Part shown: piece after piece, positions 49,123 to 59,223 of the stretch
How the letters are laid out: the number at the start of each line of letters is the position of its first letter
Position numbering within the stretch: the stretch's first letter is position 1
Origin: Deltaproteobacteria bacterium
GTDB lineage: Bacteria > Desulfobacterota > Desulfuromonadia > Desulfuromonadales > BM103
Assembly: GCA_024279915.1 (NCBI GenBank)
Contig: JAJRRB010000001.1
Span: 1 to 64,000 of the forward strand
Length of the DNA: 64,000 nt
Direction of reading: 5' to 3'
Position numbers and translations under genes: made by a program
Notes under the pieces: model-generated
Databases searched by the model: none
What the model saw: the letters and a program-made list of their open reading frames with translations, nothing else
Told to the model about the DNA's origin: nothing

Positions 49123-49806
49123 ATGACAACCCTTATTTGCAGAATTCTGACAGTTGCAATGTTCATCGGGCTACTGAGCGCGTGTACGCCGCCGCCAACA
49201 GTACCGGTCTCCAACAACCTGACGCTTGAAATGCGTCGGTTACACTCATCGTTGAACAAACAGGGGCAGACTGTCCAGAAGCTCTCCCTGCAGGTAGCAG
49301 AACTGGAAACTCGTCTGCAGCATCAGAGTGATGAGATTGAACAGCTCCGTAAAGCACCACAAACAACGCAAGGGGGATATCTACCAGCTCGGACAGTACA
49401 GCCTGATGGGGCTGCGACAACTCTGGCCCAGGGCGAGGGGTCCCCTACCGAGGTTTACCTGCAAGCTTTTGGCGATTATGCCTCAGGCCGCTATCAGGCA
49501 GCCATTCACGGTTTCGAAACCTTTCTGCAGCGTTTTCCCAACAACAGCTACGCCAGCAACGCACAATTCTGGTTGGGTGACTGTTACTTTAACCAACAAC
49601 AGTATCCTTTGGCGATCCAGGAGTTTGAGCTTGTCCTCAATGACTACCCGAGCGCAGCTAAAAGCCCGGACGCCCTTTTAAAGATTGCCATGGCACAGTT
49701 GCAGTTGGGGGCGACAGATGAAGCTCTCCAGGCGATTAACTCACTCAATCAACGTTATCCGAAAAGCACAGCAACTCAAAAGGCCCAGGAACTGGCAATA
49801 CCCTAA
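49123..49806 (+). CDS. CpoB/YbgF-like periplasmic lipoprotein
   Basis: 227 residues. Lipobox L-L-S-A-C, coiled coil at about 25-70, then tetratricopeptide repeats (Q-A-F-G-D-Y-A-S-G-R-Y-Q-A-A, W-L-G-D-C-Y). Coordinates peptidoglycan synthesis with outer-membrane constriction in other bacteria. Away from tol-pal here, in front of a LysM gene. Confidence 0.85.
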   Translation: MTTLICRILTVAMFIGLLSACTPPPTVPVSNNLTLEMRRLHSSLNKQGQTVQKLSLQVAELETRLQHQSDEIEQLRKAPQTTQGGYLPARTVQPDGAATTLAQGEGSPTEVYLQAFGDYASGRYQAAIHGFETFLQRFPNNSYASNAQFWLGDCYFNQQQYPLAIQEFELVLNDYPSAAKSPDALLKIAMAQLQLGATDEALQAINSLNQRYPKSTATQKAQELAIP

Positions 49807-49830
49807 ACAGGTTGCCACCAAGGGGGAGAC

Positions 49831-50862
49831 ATGAATCTCAAACGCACTATTCTGACATTTTGTTTTTTACTCATGATCTGGCCAAGCGTCACCTTCGCCA
49901 AAGAAGAGCCGATCATCTACACGGTCGTGCAAGGCGATACCTTGTGGGATATCTCTCAGCGCTTCATCAAAGATCCTTACTACTGGCCTAACCTGTGGTC
50001 AAACAATCCAGCCATCGGCAACCCCCACCTGATCTATCCGGGTCAGAAGCTACGCATCTTCGACGGCCGCATTGAAATCATTCCGATCGGTGGCGAAAGT
50101 GGCGATGGAAACGTTGGCGATGTTGGTGCGGCAGTCATGACCCCAGAGGAACTTCTGCTCATTCCGACCTTTGGAGGAGCCCAGAGCTTTATCAGCACCA
50201 CAGAGGTGGATACGCTTGGCACTCTGGTTGATTCTGTGGACAATCGCACTCTGGTCGCAACCGGCGACGTCGTCTTTCTCGCAATGTATGACCTCGCCGC
50301 TGTCAAGCCTGGTGATGTTTTCGAACTGATCACCATGGGTCCAAAAGTCATTCACCCGGCGGCTAAAAAAACCTTCGGCTATCAGTTTGCTGATCCGATC
50401 GGCTTTCGGACTATCCAACTCGGTACTGTGGAAATTACTGAAGTGACCGAGAATGTCGCAGTGGCAACCATTAAGAATGCTTTACGCGAGATCAAGCGCG
50501 GTTCAAAGGTTCGCCCTTACCGCCGTCTGCCCGACCGCATCCCTCGCATTTTTGCTAGCGAAGTTCTGGAAGGCTATATCGTCTCGGATGACATCGGCAA
50601 ACTGGCCATGGGCCAATGGGAAATTATTCTTATTGACATCGGCGAAGAAAGTGGCTTGCTGGTTGGCCATGAGCTGGATCTCTACCGCAAGCGCCAGGTC
50701 ACCGACGCAGCCGACAAAAAGAAGGTGTTGATTTTGCCCGAGATCGATCTGGGTGATGCCATCGTCCTTGAAGTCCGTCAAGGCTATGCCGAAGCGCTGA
50801 TCACCCGCACCAGCAATCTGCCAATTTTCCGGGGCGATCAGGTCAAGACCACGCTTAAGTAG
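49831..50862 (+). CDS. LysM-domain periplasmic protein
   Basis: 343 residues. Signal peptide (cut after about T-F-A), LysM at about 30-75 (Y-T-V-V-Q-G-D-T-L-W-D-I-S, W-S-N-N-P, L-I-Y-P-G-Q-K-L), then two unrecognised beta domains. Should bind peptidoglycan. Start follows GGGGGAG. The same neighbourhood (LysM, dprA, smg, topA) recurs in relatives. Confidence 0.85.
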   Translation: MNLKRTILTFCFLLMIWPSVTFAKEEPIIYTVVQGDTLWDISQRFIKDPYYWPNLWSNNPAIGNPHLIYPGQKLRIFDGRIEIIPIGGESGDGNVGDVGAAVMTPEELLLIPTFGGAQSFISTTEVDTLGTLVDSVDNRTLVATGDVVFLAMYDLAAVKPGDVFELITMGPKVIHPAAKKTFGYQFADPIGFRTIQLGTVEITEVTENVAVATIKNALREIKRGSKVRPYRRLPDRIPRIFASEVLEGYIVSDDIGKLAMGQWEIILIDIGEESGLLVGHELDLYRKRQVTDAADKKKVLILPEIDLGDAIVLEVRQGYAEALITRTSNLPIFRGDQVKTTLK

Positions 50863-50906
50863 AGTTCAAACGGGAGCTTCTCCCGGAGTTTAGTAGACCG
50901 TTTCAG

Positions 50907-50936
50907 GATGGGCTGGACTGCCAGCCCATCTTTTTT
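50907..50936 (+). terminator. terminator after the LysM gene
   Basis: Stem GATGGGCTGG / CCAGCCCATC, loop ACTG, then TTTTTT. It ends 36 bases before the dprA start, so dprA needs its own promoter or readthrough. Confidence 0.9.
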
Positions 50937-50971
50937 ATTGCATTGATGTCATATTCTTATGGAGGGATCCG

Positions 50972-52066
50972 ATGGATCACCAGCTACCCTGGCTGCGTCT
51001 GTAGCTCACGCCAAACCTTGGCCGAGTCGGCCTGATGTCTCTGATCAAACACTTTGAAACCCCTGAGAATGCTCTTGATGCCGCCAGCAGAGGCTGGCCA
51101 AAGCTAGCGGGGCTACGTCATGGCCTGGCCAGACTAGTCCCAGAATCGGCCGACCCCACAGTACAGAAGGCCTGTCGATGTCTGCATAAAATGGACGGCT
51201 GGATATGCACCTTCTGGGATTCTGATTACCCGCAATCACTCCGCCAGATTCCAGATCCTCCCGCCCTGCTGTACGGCTGTGGCACTTTACCGGAAGAACC
51301 GGCTCTTGCTATCGTTGGCACCCGCCATCCCACCACCGTCGGCAGGATCTTTACGGAACAGCTGGCAGAACAGATCGCGGCGACGGGTACAGTTGTTATC
51401 AGCGGCCTTGCCCGCGGCATTGATGCCGCAGCACATCGCGGTGTACTGAATGCCGGCGGCAAAACCGTAGCTGTCCTCGGTTGCGGCATTGACCGAGTGT
51501 ATCCACGAGAGAACGCCAGGCTTTATCGGCAGATCATTGAACAAGGCGCGCTACTTTCCGAATACGCCCCCGGTACCGAACCTTTGCCTGGACACTTCCC
51601 TGGACGAAATCGGATTATCAGTGGCTTGAGCAAAGGCACTCTGGTGGTTGAAGCGTCCCGTAACAGTGGTTCTCTGATTACCGCCGAGTTTGCCCTCGAG
51701 CAGGGGCGAGAAGTGCTGGCTGTGCCCGGTGGCATTGACCGAGAAACCAGCTATGGACCAAACCTTCTGATTAAACAGGGCGCGCACCCGATCACGGAAG
51801 CTTCTGATATTCTGGAGATTCTAGGCATGGGAAAACATGTCAGAAAAAGACAAGTTCCCTCTGAATCCGCGGATCTAAACCTTCCCGAACCCGCCAACTC
51901 GGTTCTCGCCAAACTCGACCTAAACCCCCGTCACAGCGATGAACTTGCCGATGAAAGTGGGTTGACACCTATGGAGCTTTCCGCTATTTTACTGCAGCTA
52001 GAGCTTCAGGGTTACGCTGAGAGGCTACCAGGTGGACGCTATATTCGTGGTCGCCAGGCGTACTAA
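50972..52066 (+). pseudogene. dprA: DprA DNA-processing protein, interrupted by one in-frame TAG
   Basis: ATG 50972 has an excellent ribosome site (GGAGGG, six bases away). Codon 11 is TAG (51002-51004), with L-P-W-L-R-L before and L-T-P-N-L-G-R-V-G-L after, which together are the conserved first helix of the N-terminal HhH/SAM-like domain. The rest is complete: Rossmann-like fold with A-I-V-G-T-R-H-P-T, S-G-L-A-R-G-I-D, V-L-G-C-G-I-D, F-P-G-R-N-R-I-I-S-G and a C-terminal winged domain. A restart at ATG 51035 lacks a ribosome site and would lose part of that domain. DprA loads RecA on incoming DNA during transformation. Confidence 0.88.
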
Positions 52067-52092
52067 CTTACTAAAAGAACAACGGAGACCGC

Positions 52093-52566
52093 TTGAGAGA
52101 ACGGGTCCTGGCGATTGTAAGTTTCATCGCCCAATATTTTCTCGATGATCGCGACATGGTGACAGAAACCGATCTTGTCGAAGAGTTACTGTCCGTCGGC
52201 TTCGAATCAGAAGAGATTGACGCCGCATTCGTCTGGATGGAGAGTCAGGCCCTCTGTGCCCCGGCTGGCAGTGAGACATCATTGAACGCACCACCTCTGA
52301 GCCACAGGGTCTTCACCCTGGAAGAAAACCGGGCGCTTTCTTCAGAAGCACGCGGCTTTTTAAGCCGGCTACGAACCATGGGTATCCTGGATAATGAACT
52401 CCAGGAAGAGGTCATTGAAAAAGCCCTCTTGATGTCAGATGACGAGGTCTCTTTAAAAGAGATCAAAACCATTACGGTCCTCGCCATGTTTGCTAACTCA
52501 CAAAACGAATGGCGCCGCGAATTCGACTGTTTGCTCGAAGACGACTGGCAACGATTACTGAACTGA
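52093..52566 (+). CDS. smg: Smg/DUF494 family protein
   Basis: 157 residues from TTG 52093, GGAGAC eight bases upstream. N-terminal R-E-R-V-L-A-I-V-S-F-I-A and helical body of the Smg family. Usually next to dprA and topA, as here. Function unknown. Confidence 0.85.
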   Translation: MRERVLAIVSFIAQYFLDDRDMVTETDLVEELLSVGFESEEIDAAFVWMESQALCAPAGSETSLNAPPLSHRVFTLEENRALSSEARGFLSRLRTMGILDNELQEEVIEKALLMSDDEVSLKEIKTITVLAMFANSQNEWRREFDCLLEDDWQRLLN

Positions 52567-52575
52567 CAAGCTACG

Positions 52576-52602
52576 GGCTGCGGGACATCCTGCAGCCTTT
52601 TT
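52576..52602 (+). terminator. terminator after smg
   Basis: GGCTGC-gGG-acat-CCt-GCAGCC then TTTTT. Confidence 0.75.
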
Positions 52603-52632
52603 CATTTTCCAGGCAAAGACTGAATAAATATT

Positions 52633-55008
52633 ATGGCAAAATCTCTGGTTATCGTTGAATCCCCCGCTAAGGCCAAAACCATCGAGAAATTTCTCGGCAA
52701 GGGCTACAAGGTCTTGGCTTCCTACGGTCATGTACGCGCCCTCCCCAGCAAGCAGGGCTCAGTGGACACCGAAAACGGCTTCGTGCCAAATTATCAGGTG
52801 ATGCCAGAGAGTCAGAAGCACATTGACCTTCTGAAGAAAGAAGTGGCCAAGAGCGATGAACTGATTCTGGCAACTGACCTCGACCGCGAAGGTGAAGCGA
52901 TCGCCTGGCATCTGCTTGAGGCTCTTAATATTGACGAGAACGGTGACCACCCACTGGTCAAGCGAGTCACCTTTCATGAAATCACCAAACCGGCTATCGA
53001 CGCCGCGATGGCCAGCCCACGTCGCATCGACCGTGGTCTGGTTGACGCCCAACAGGCTCGCTCCATTCTCGATTATCTGGTCGGCTTCAACCTCTCCCCT
53101 TTTCTCTGGAAGAAGATCCGCTACGGCCTCTCCGCCGGCCGCGTCCAGTCAGTTGCCCTGCGTCTGATCTGCGAGCGCGAAGGTGAGATCGAAGCCTTTG
53201 AACCCCGGGAGTACTGGTCGATTGAAGCCCTGCTGGCGAATGCTGCAGGAGCAGGCTTCGGCGCAAAGCTGCACAGTCTGGACGGCAAGAAGCTCGACAA
53301 ATTCGCCATCAGCGACCAGTCCGCAGCCGAGGTCATCATGGCTGACCTGCAGCAGGCAGAATTTCGGGTCGCCAATGTCGAGAAGAAGGAGCGTAAGCGC
53401 AACCCGGCGGCGCCCTTCACCACCAGCACCCTGCAGCAGGAGGCTAACCGCAAGCTCGGCTTCTCGGCGCGCAAGACCATGTCTACCGCCCAGAAGCTCT
53501 ACGAAGGGATCGATATCGGCGATGGCAGCCAAGGTCTGATAACCTACATGCGTACCGACTCGGTCGCCTTGTCAGCGCAAGCCACCAGCGAGGCCCGCGA
53601 GGTCATCTGCCAGCTGTACGGCAAAGACTACGCCCTCAATAAGCCGCGCACCTTCAAAAACAAGAGCAAGCACGCTCAGGAAGCCCATGAGGCGGTCCGA
53701 CCCACCTCGATCGCCCACACGCCTGAGAAGATCAAGAAATACCTTACGACCGACCAGTTCCGTCTCTACCAGTTGATCTGGAAGCGCACCGTTGCCTCGC
53801 AGATGACGCAAGCAATCTTTGACGCAACCAGCGTCGACATCTCCGCCGGCGAGCGCTATAGCTTCCGCGCTGCTGGCCAGACGATCCGCTTCCCCGGCTT
53901 TATGACCCTCTACATCGAAGGCACCGACAACGGTGACGACGATGAGAAGGAAGGATTACTGCCGCCGCTCGACAAAGATGAGACCTTAAAGCGTGAGGAG
54001 TTGACTCCTGAGCAGCACTTCACTCAACCGCCACCCCGCTTCACTGAAGCGAGCCTGGTCAAAACCCTTGAAGAATACGGCATTGGTCGACCCTCCACCT
54101 ATGCCAGCATCATGAACACCCTGGTGACCCGAAAATACGTCAGACTGGAAAAACGCGCTTTCTACCCGGAAGATGTAGGCCGAGTGGTTTCCAAGTTGTT
54201 AACCGAGCACTTCAGTCGCTACGTCGACTACGACTTCACCGCTGCCCTGGAAGAGGACCTTGACGCCATTTCTCGTGGCGAAAAAGACTGGACACCGTTG
54301 GTTGAGCAGTTTTGGGGCCCGTTCATCGCCCTGATCAATCAAAAGGAAAAGGAAGTCAGCAAGGCAGACCTGACCACAGAGAAGACCGACAAGATCTGTC
54401 CGGAGTGCAGCAAGGAGTTGGTGATCAAGCTGGGCCGTTCTGGCCGGTTCATGGCCTGTTCCGGGTTCCCCGACTGCCGCCATACCGAACCACTGACAAG
54501 CTACGGGCAACCCGCTGAAGAACCAGTGATGTCGGATGAGAAGTGCGACAAGTGCGGCGCCGGCATGCTGATCAAGACCGGCCGCTACGGAAAGTTCTAC
54601 GCTTGCAGCGCCTATCCGAAGTGTAAGAACATCCAGCCGCTGGAAAAGCCTAAATCCCTCGACATCGCCTGCCCACAGTGCAAGGAAGGCGAGATGATGG
54701 AGAAGAAGAGCCGTTACGGTAAGATCTTTTACTCCTGCAACCGCTACCCGAAATGCAAATACGCCCTCTGGAACCCACCGAAGCAGGAAGCCTGTCCGAA
54801 GTGCTCCTGGCCGCTGACCGAGATCAAGACCACCAAGCGTTGGGGTACGGTACAGAGATGCCCACAAGAAGAGTGCGACTGGGAAAAGGAATTGATCGCA
54901 CCAGAGAAGAAAGCTCCGGCCAAAAAGGCTGTGACCAAAAAGAAACCGGTGAAAAAAACTGCCGTAAAGAAACCGGCGGCCAAGAAAGCCACCTCAAAGA
55001 AGGCCTGA
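52633..55008 (+). CDS. topA: DNA topoisomerase I
   Basis: 791 residues. TOPRIM domain (V-E-S-P-A-K-A-K-T-I, D-L-D-R-E-G-E-A), catalytic Tyr in L-I-T-Y-M-R-T-D-S, then four C4 zinc ribbons in a row (C-P-E-C, C-D-K-C, C-P-Q-C, C-P-K-C, each with a second Cys pair) and a lysine/alanine-rich tail of about 30 residues. Relaxes negative supercoils. The basic tail is longer than in E. coli. Confidence 0.97.
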   Translation: MAKSLVIVESPAKAKTIEKFLGKGYKVLASYGHVRALPSKQGSVDTENGFVPNYQVMPESQKHIDLLKKEVAKSDELILATDLDREGEAIAWHLLEALNIDENGDHPLVKRVTFHEITKPAIDAAMASPRRIDRGLVDAQQARSILDYLVGFNLSPFLWKKIRYGLSAGRVQSVALRLICEREGEIEAFEPREYWSIEALLANAAGAGFGAKLHSLDGKKLDKFAISDQSAAEVIMADLQQAEFRVANVEKKERKRNPAAPFTTSTLQQEANRKLGFSARKTMSTAQKLYEGIDIGDGSQGLITYMRTDSVALSAQATSEAREVICQLYGKDYALNKPRTFKNKSKHAQEAHEAVRPTSIAHTPEKIKKYLTTDQFRLYQLIWKRTVASQMTQAIFDATSVDISAGERYSFRAAGQTIRFPGFMTLYIEGTDNGDDDEKEGLLPPLDKDETLKREELTPEQHFTQPPPRFTEASLVKTLEEYGIGRPSTYASIMNTLVTRKYVRLEKRAFYPEDVGRVVSKLLTEHFSRYVDYDFTAALEEDLDAISRGEKDWTPLVEQFWGPFIALINQKEKEVSKADLTTEKTDKICPECSKELVIKLGRSGRFMACSGFPDCRHTEPLTSYGQPAEEPVMSDEKCDKCGAGMLIKTGRYGKFYACSAYPKCKNIQPLEKPKSLDIACPQCKEGEMMEKKSRYGKIFYSCNRYPKCKYALWNPPKQEACPKCSWPLTEIKTTKRWGTVQRCPQEECDWEKELIAPEKKAPAKKAVTKKKPVKKTAVKKPAAKKATSKKA

Positions 55009-55038
55009 GTGCCGACTTGAAATCGTTATGGAAAGATC

Positions 55039-55062
55039 GGCCGGGCAAACGCCCGGCCTTTT
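55039..55062 (+). terminator. terminator after topA
   Basis: Stem GGCCGGGC / GCCCGGCC, loop AAAC, then TTTT. Confidence 0.9.
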
Positions 55063-55115
55063 CTGTCCTTTACTCTGCAAACCCAAAACAGCGAACCTGA
55101 CTTCGGTTAACTATT

Positions 55116-56429
55116 ATGCCCCCTATTACTATCATCGGTGCCGGCCTCGCCGGCTGTGAAGCCGCCTGGCAAATTGCCCAACAGGGTATCCCGGTCGAAC
55201 TTTTTGAGATGCGTCCTCAGCGCATGACACCTGCCCACCAGAGCGACCGTCTTGGCGAACTGGTCTGTTCCAACAGCCTGCGCGGCACCGGCATGCATAA
55301 CGCGGTCGGCCTGTTGAAGGAAGAGCTACGCCGTTGCAACAGCCTGCTTATCACCACAGCAGATGCTCATGCCGTTCCAGCTGGAGGAGCTTTGGCTGTT
55401 GATAGAGAAGGTTTTGCCGAGCAGCTGACCAGAGTCATAGAAGAACACCCACTCATCACCCTGCATCGTCAGGAAATCACCGAAATCCCTGATGACTGCC
55501 TGGTCATCATTGCCAGTGGTCCACTGACCTCTGACGCCCTGGCTGAAAAGATTGTCGCATTGACCGGTCAGAGTCATCTCTACTTTTACGATGCTATTGC
55601 ACCGATCATTGAGGCGGATTCAATCGATCGCGAACAAGTCTACGCAGCATCACGCTACGATCGGGGTGGTGCGGACTATCTCCACTGTCCTTTTAACAAG
55701 GAGCAGTACCTCGCTTTTGTCGAGGCCCTCTGCAAGGGCGACAAGGTCGTACCTCACGATTTCGAAAAAGTCGTGCATTTTGAAGGCTGCATGCCGATTG
55801 AAGTGCTTGCTGAACGCGGTGAGATGACTTTGGCCTTCGGCCCGATGAAACCGGTCGGCCTGCGTGACCCGCGGACCGGTCACGATCCATTTGCCGTCAT
55901 TCAGTTGCGCCAGGACGACAAGCACGCCAGCCTTTACAATCTGGTCGGCTTTCAGACCAAGCTCACATATCCGGAACAGGAATGCGTCTTCCGTACGATT
56001 CCGGGGCTGGAGAAAGCTAAATTTGCACGCCTCGGCAGTATGCATCGCAACACCTTCATCAATTCGCCAGCATGTCTAACCGAAAGGCTGCAGCTTAAAT
56101 CATCACCGAACATCTTCTTTGCCGGGCAGATTACCGGCGTCGAGGGCTATGTCGAATCTGCCGCCAGCGGCTTTCTGGCCGGTCTCTCTGCCGCGGCCTA
56201 TCATCAGGAGAAGAGTTTCCAGACACCACCACTGACGACTGCTCTGGGTGCCTTGCTCAACTACCCTGTCACGGCCTCATCTGAAAATTTCCAGCCGATG
56301 AATATCACTTACGGCCTTTTCCCAGATCTTGAAAAACGCATCCGTAAACGCCGGGACCGGCGCCAGGCTCTTGCGGATCGCGCCCTGGCGGATCTCGATA
56401 AGTGGCGTACCGACCTGGGGATTGCCTGA
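55116..56429 (+). CDS. trmFO: tRNA m5U54 methyltransferase, folate-dependent
   Basis: 437 residues. FAD site [13 protein letters not shown], family E-M-R-P and catalytic Cys in L-V-C-S-N-S-L-R, C-terminal G-Q-I-T-G-V-E-G-Y. Methylates U54 of the tRNA T loop with methylenetetrahydrofolate. Downstream of topA as in many Gram-positives and Desulfuromonadales. Confidence 0.97.
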   Translation: MPPITIIGAGLAGCEAAWQIAQQGIPVELFEMRPQRMTPAHQSDRLGELVCSNSLRGTGMHNAVGLLKEELRRCNSLLITTADAHAVPAGGALAVDREGFAEQLTRVIEEHPLITLHRQEITEIPDDCLVIIASGPLTSDALAEKIVALTGQSHLYFYDAIAPIIEADSIDREQVYAASRYDRGGADYLHCPFNKEQYLAFVEALCKGDKVVPHDFEKVVHFEGCMPIEVLAERGEMTLAFGPMKPVGLRDPRTGHDPFAVIQLRQDDKHASLYNLVGFQTKLTYPEQECVFRTIPGLEKAKFARLGSMHRNTFINSPACLTERLQLKSSPNIFFAGQITGVEGYVESAASGFLAGLSAAAYHQEKSFQTPPLTTALGALLNYPVTASSENFQPMNITYGLFPDLEKRIRKRRDRRQALADRALADLDKWRTDLGIA

Positions 56430-56521
56430 AAACTGAATACCTGCTAGCATTAGAATTTAATAGTTAAGAGCATCATTCAAGCACTGAGATAGTGACTCAG
56501 CGATTCCACAGAGAGGGGCAA

Positions 56522-58570
56522 ATGGTGGCATTAACAGGCACATCCATCAAACTGGTCGACCCACGTGACCTGCTTGAAATGTTACGCCCTCACCCGCTTA
56601 CCGTACCTTTCAGTTTGTCCCTCTATTCTGAGCAACATGGCCGTAAGGGCCTGATGGACGCTATCCTGACGGTCTGTTCTCCTCTGGAAGATGAAAATTG
56701 TTGTACTCCAGAGTGTTATAATGGCTGGGAAGAAAAAGTTTCCCAGGCTCTGCTGACCAACCAACCAGTGGTCCATTCCTGTACGCAAGGGTTCCTCTGC
56801 TTCATAATCCCTCTGCCAGAGAATATAAACTTGCCTGATTGCCTGATTGGCGGCGGGGTCTTTGAACGTAAAGTAATGACCAATCGTACCGTAGAGGCGG
56901 CCGAAAGTTCAGCAAGTGACGCTGTGACAATCGAGTCGACACAGCACCCTCAGATGATCAGCATATCGGAAGCGGAAACAATCGCTGAAGAAGTTTTCCG
57001 GGCGCTACCGCGTCTGCTCGACCAGCAAGTCCATACTCTCAGCCTGACCCGCACCACGCAACGGCTTGAAGCAGTTCAGAAACTGGCACGAGATCTTGCC
57101 GACTGTGAAGAGAGCGAGCAAGCAGTCACTGTCGTAAGTGAAGCATTGGTGGTGCTGTTTAATCTGCCCAAGGTTCTGATTGTCTTGCAGAAACCAGGGC
57201 AATCGATGACGATCCATTCGACTCTAGGTCTTGACCCAGAAGTTTTTAAGCTTGACCAAAAACGTCTGGCTGATCATTTCACTCGATGTTCCGGTCATCC
57301 AGAAGTTCTGCCAGGAGAGGAGCTATCAGCCATCCTCCCCGGCCTGGAGACCCGCACGGCCTACCTCTTCCCTTTAAGGGAGAATGATAGACAGCTTGGA
57401 GCGATAGTCATTCTGGACGTTGACCTGCACAGTCGCGATCAGGCTCTGATTGAATTACTGGTCAATCGCCTGGCAACGCGACTGGAGAGCCTGAAAACTA
57501 AGGAAGGACATCGTCTGGAACGACAATTCTCCTCGCGACTGGTTTCCATGATCGGTTCCCTTGCCCTGGTCGACAACCGTCAGGAGCTCTACCGGCAGAT
57601 TCTTGAAATGTCCTCTGAGCTACTAACCGCAACCAGTGGTTCACTCATGCTACTCAATGAAACGGACGGCACGTTAAGAATAGAAGCCGCCAAAGGTATG
57701 ACATCCTCACTGGCAAAGACCATGTCGGTTCCCTTTGGTGAAGGCATCGCAGGCCGGGTTGCCAAAAGTGGTTTTCCTATGCTGGTCAACGATATTGAGC
57801 GCGACAAGCGAGTTGCCACCAAAAATCGGCCGCGTTTTAAAACCAAATCGTTCCTCAGTCTGCCTCTCGAAGTCGAGGATCGTCTGATTGGCGTTCTCAA
57901 CTCGGCCGACAAAAAGAATGGCGGCAACTTCACCGAAGCTGATCTCAATCTGATCCAGTCCTTCACCAATCATGCAGTGTTGATGATTGACCGAGCTGCG
58001 ACTCTGGAAAAGGCGGGCATGTTCGAAAAGCTCGCAATCACAGATCCATTAACAGGGCTATACAATCGACGATTTCTGGAAAATCGTCTACAAGAGGAAT
58101 TCAGCCGCGGCGAACGTCAGCAACAGAATTTCTGTATCATCCTGGCCGATCTGGACAGCTTTAAGATTTATAACGACATCTGTGGACACCTCGCCGGAGA
58201 TAACGCCTTGCGCAAAACAGCCGACCTGATGCGTCGTTCGGCACGCGAGATGGATGTTGTCACTCGTTACGGTGGCGAGGAATTCTGCCTGATCCTGCCA
58301 GGCACCAGTAAAAAAGAGTCACTCTTTGTCGGCGAGCGTATTCGTCGTGCTATCGAGGCCGAAAGTTTTCCTGGCGAAAGCCATCTACCCCTCGGTCGCC
58401 TGACCATCAGCATCGGTGTCGCAACCTTCCCCGCCGATGGCGTCACCGCGAATGAACTGATCCATGCCGCCGACCTTGCCCTTTATAGCGCCAAGGGTCA
58501 GGGCCGCAACCGTCTGGTCCTTTACGAACCCTCGATGGAAGGTCAGGCCCTCCTCTCACATCAAGATTAA
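56522..58570 (+). CDS. PocR/GAF/GGDEF diguanylate cyclase
   Basis: About 682 residues from ATG 56522, with GAGAGGGG upstream; 56492 is the longer choice. N-terminal PocR-like domain with C-S-P-L-E-D-E-N-C-C and H-S-C-T-Q-G-F-L-C, two GAF domains (about 205-330 and 345-500), GGDEF catalytic domain (L-T-G-L-Y-N-R-R, G-G-E-E-F) with the inhibitory RxxD site (R-E-M-D, five residues upstream of GGEEF). Makes cyclic di-GMP in response to metabolite and redox cues; the cysteines may bind a ligand or metal. Confidence 0.9.
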   Translation: MVALTGTSIKLVDPRDLLEMLRPHPLTVPFSLSLYSEQHGRKGLMDAILTVCSPLEDENCCTPECYNGWEEKVSQALLTNQPVVHSCTQGFLCFIIPLPENINLPDCLIGGGVFERKVMTNRTVEAAESSASDAVTIESTQHPQMISISEAETIAEEVFRALPRLLDQQVHTLSLTRTTQRLEAVQKLARDLADCEESEQAVTVVSEALVVLFNLPKVLIVLQKPGQSMTIHSTLGLDPEVFKLDQKRLADHFTRCSGHPEVLPGEELSAILPGLETRTAYLFPLRENDRQLGAIVILDVDLHSRDQALIELLVNRLATRLESLKTKEGHRLERQFSSRLVSMIGSLALVDNRQELYRQILEMSSELLTATSGSLMLLNETDGTLRIEAAKGMTSSLAKTMSVPFGEGIAGRVAKSGFPMLVNDIERDKRVATKNRPRFKTKSFLSLPLEVEDRLIGVLNSADKKNGGNFTEADLNLIQSFTNHAVLMIDRAATLEKAGMFEKLAITDPLTGLYNRRFLENRLQEEFSRGERQQQNFCIILADLDSFKIYNDICGHLAGDNALRKTADLMRRSAREMDVVTRYGGEEFCLILPGTSKKESLFVGERIRRAIEAESFPGESHLPLGRLTISIGVATFPADGVTANELIHAADLALYSAKGQGRNRLVLYEPSMEGQALLSHQD

Positions 58571-58573
58571 CCC

Positions 58574-58603
58574 TAGGAGGCTGTCGGACTTGACAGTCTC
58601 CTA
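58574..58603 (+). terminator. hairpin after the GGDEF gene
   Basis: TAGGAG-g-CTGTC / GACAG-t-CTCCTA, loop GGACTT. The GTCCGAC-like loop part resembles the dispersed repeat, but the stem differs. No long T run, so it may be an attenuator or repeat. Confidence 0.55.
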
Positions 58604-58620
58604 ACTATCGGAAACCTGAC

Positions 58621-59223
58621 ATGTCACACAAATCTCTAGATATCGTCCTCGCTTCGGCATCCCCTCGTCGGCGCGAGCTTCTCGCCCAGGTTGGCATCAA
58701 CTTTCAGGTTGTTCCAAGTCATGCCGCTGAAATCGTGCTTGCGGACGAAACGCCGGAAGCACATGTGATACGTCTCAGTTGCGACAAAGCCATGGAGGTC
58801 GCCAACCGGCCAGAGCAGGCTGGACGCTGGTTTATCGGCAGCGATACAATCGTGCTCCGCGACGATGTCATTCTCGGAAAACCGGCTGATGCGATGGAAG
58901 CCACAGCGATGCTTACCAGCCTTTCCGGGCGCAGCCACTGCGTCATCTCCGGCTACGCACTTTACGACCGAAAGAACAACCGCACTCTCAGTGCCGCCGT
59001 CACCACCAGAGTCTTTTTCAAGGATTTGACAAGCCGGGAAATCGAAGGTTACATTGCCACGGGAGAACCCTTTGACAAGGCAGGCTCCTACGCCATTCAG
59101 GGTATCGGTTGTTTCATGATACCCAAAATTGAGGGTAGCTATAGCAATGTTGTCGGCTTACCACTTTGCGAAGTAATTTCTGCCCTCGAAGAGTTGGGCG
59201 CTATCAAACTTTTTGGAAACTGA
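58621..59223 (+). CDS. maf: Maf nucleotide pyrophosphatase
   Basis: 200 residues. A-S-A-S-P-R-R-R-E-L-L at the front, and W-F-I-G-S-D-T-I-V and Y-A-I-Q-G-I-G in the core. Hydrolyses non-canonical nucleotides (dTTP/UTP-type) and arrests division when overexpressed in other species. Ends immediately before yggS. Confidence 0.93.
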   Translation: MSHKSLDIVLASASPRRRELLAQVGINFQVVPSHAAEIVLADETPEAHVIRLSCDKAMEVANRPEQAGRWFIGSDTIVLRDDVILGKPADAMEATAMLTSLSGRSHCVISGYALYDRKNNRTLSAAVTTRVFFKDLTSREIEGYIATGEPFDKAGSYAIQGIGCFMIPKIEGSYSNVVGLPLCEVISALEELGAIKLFGN

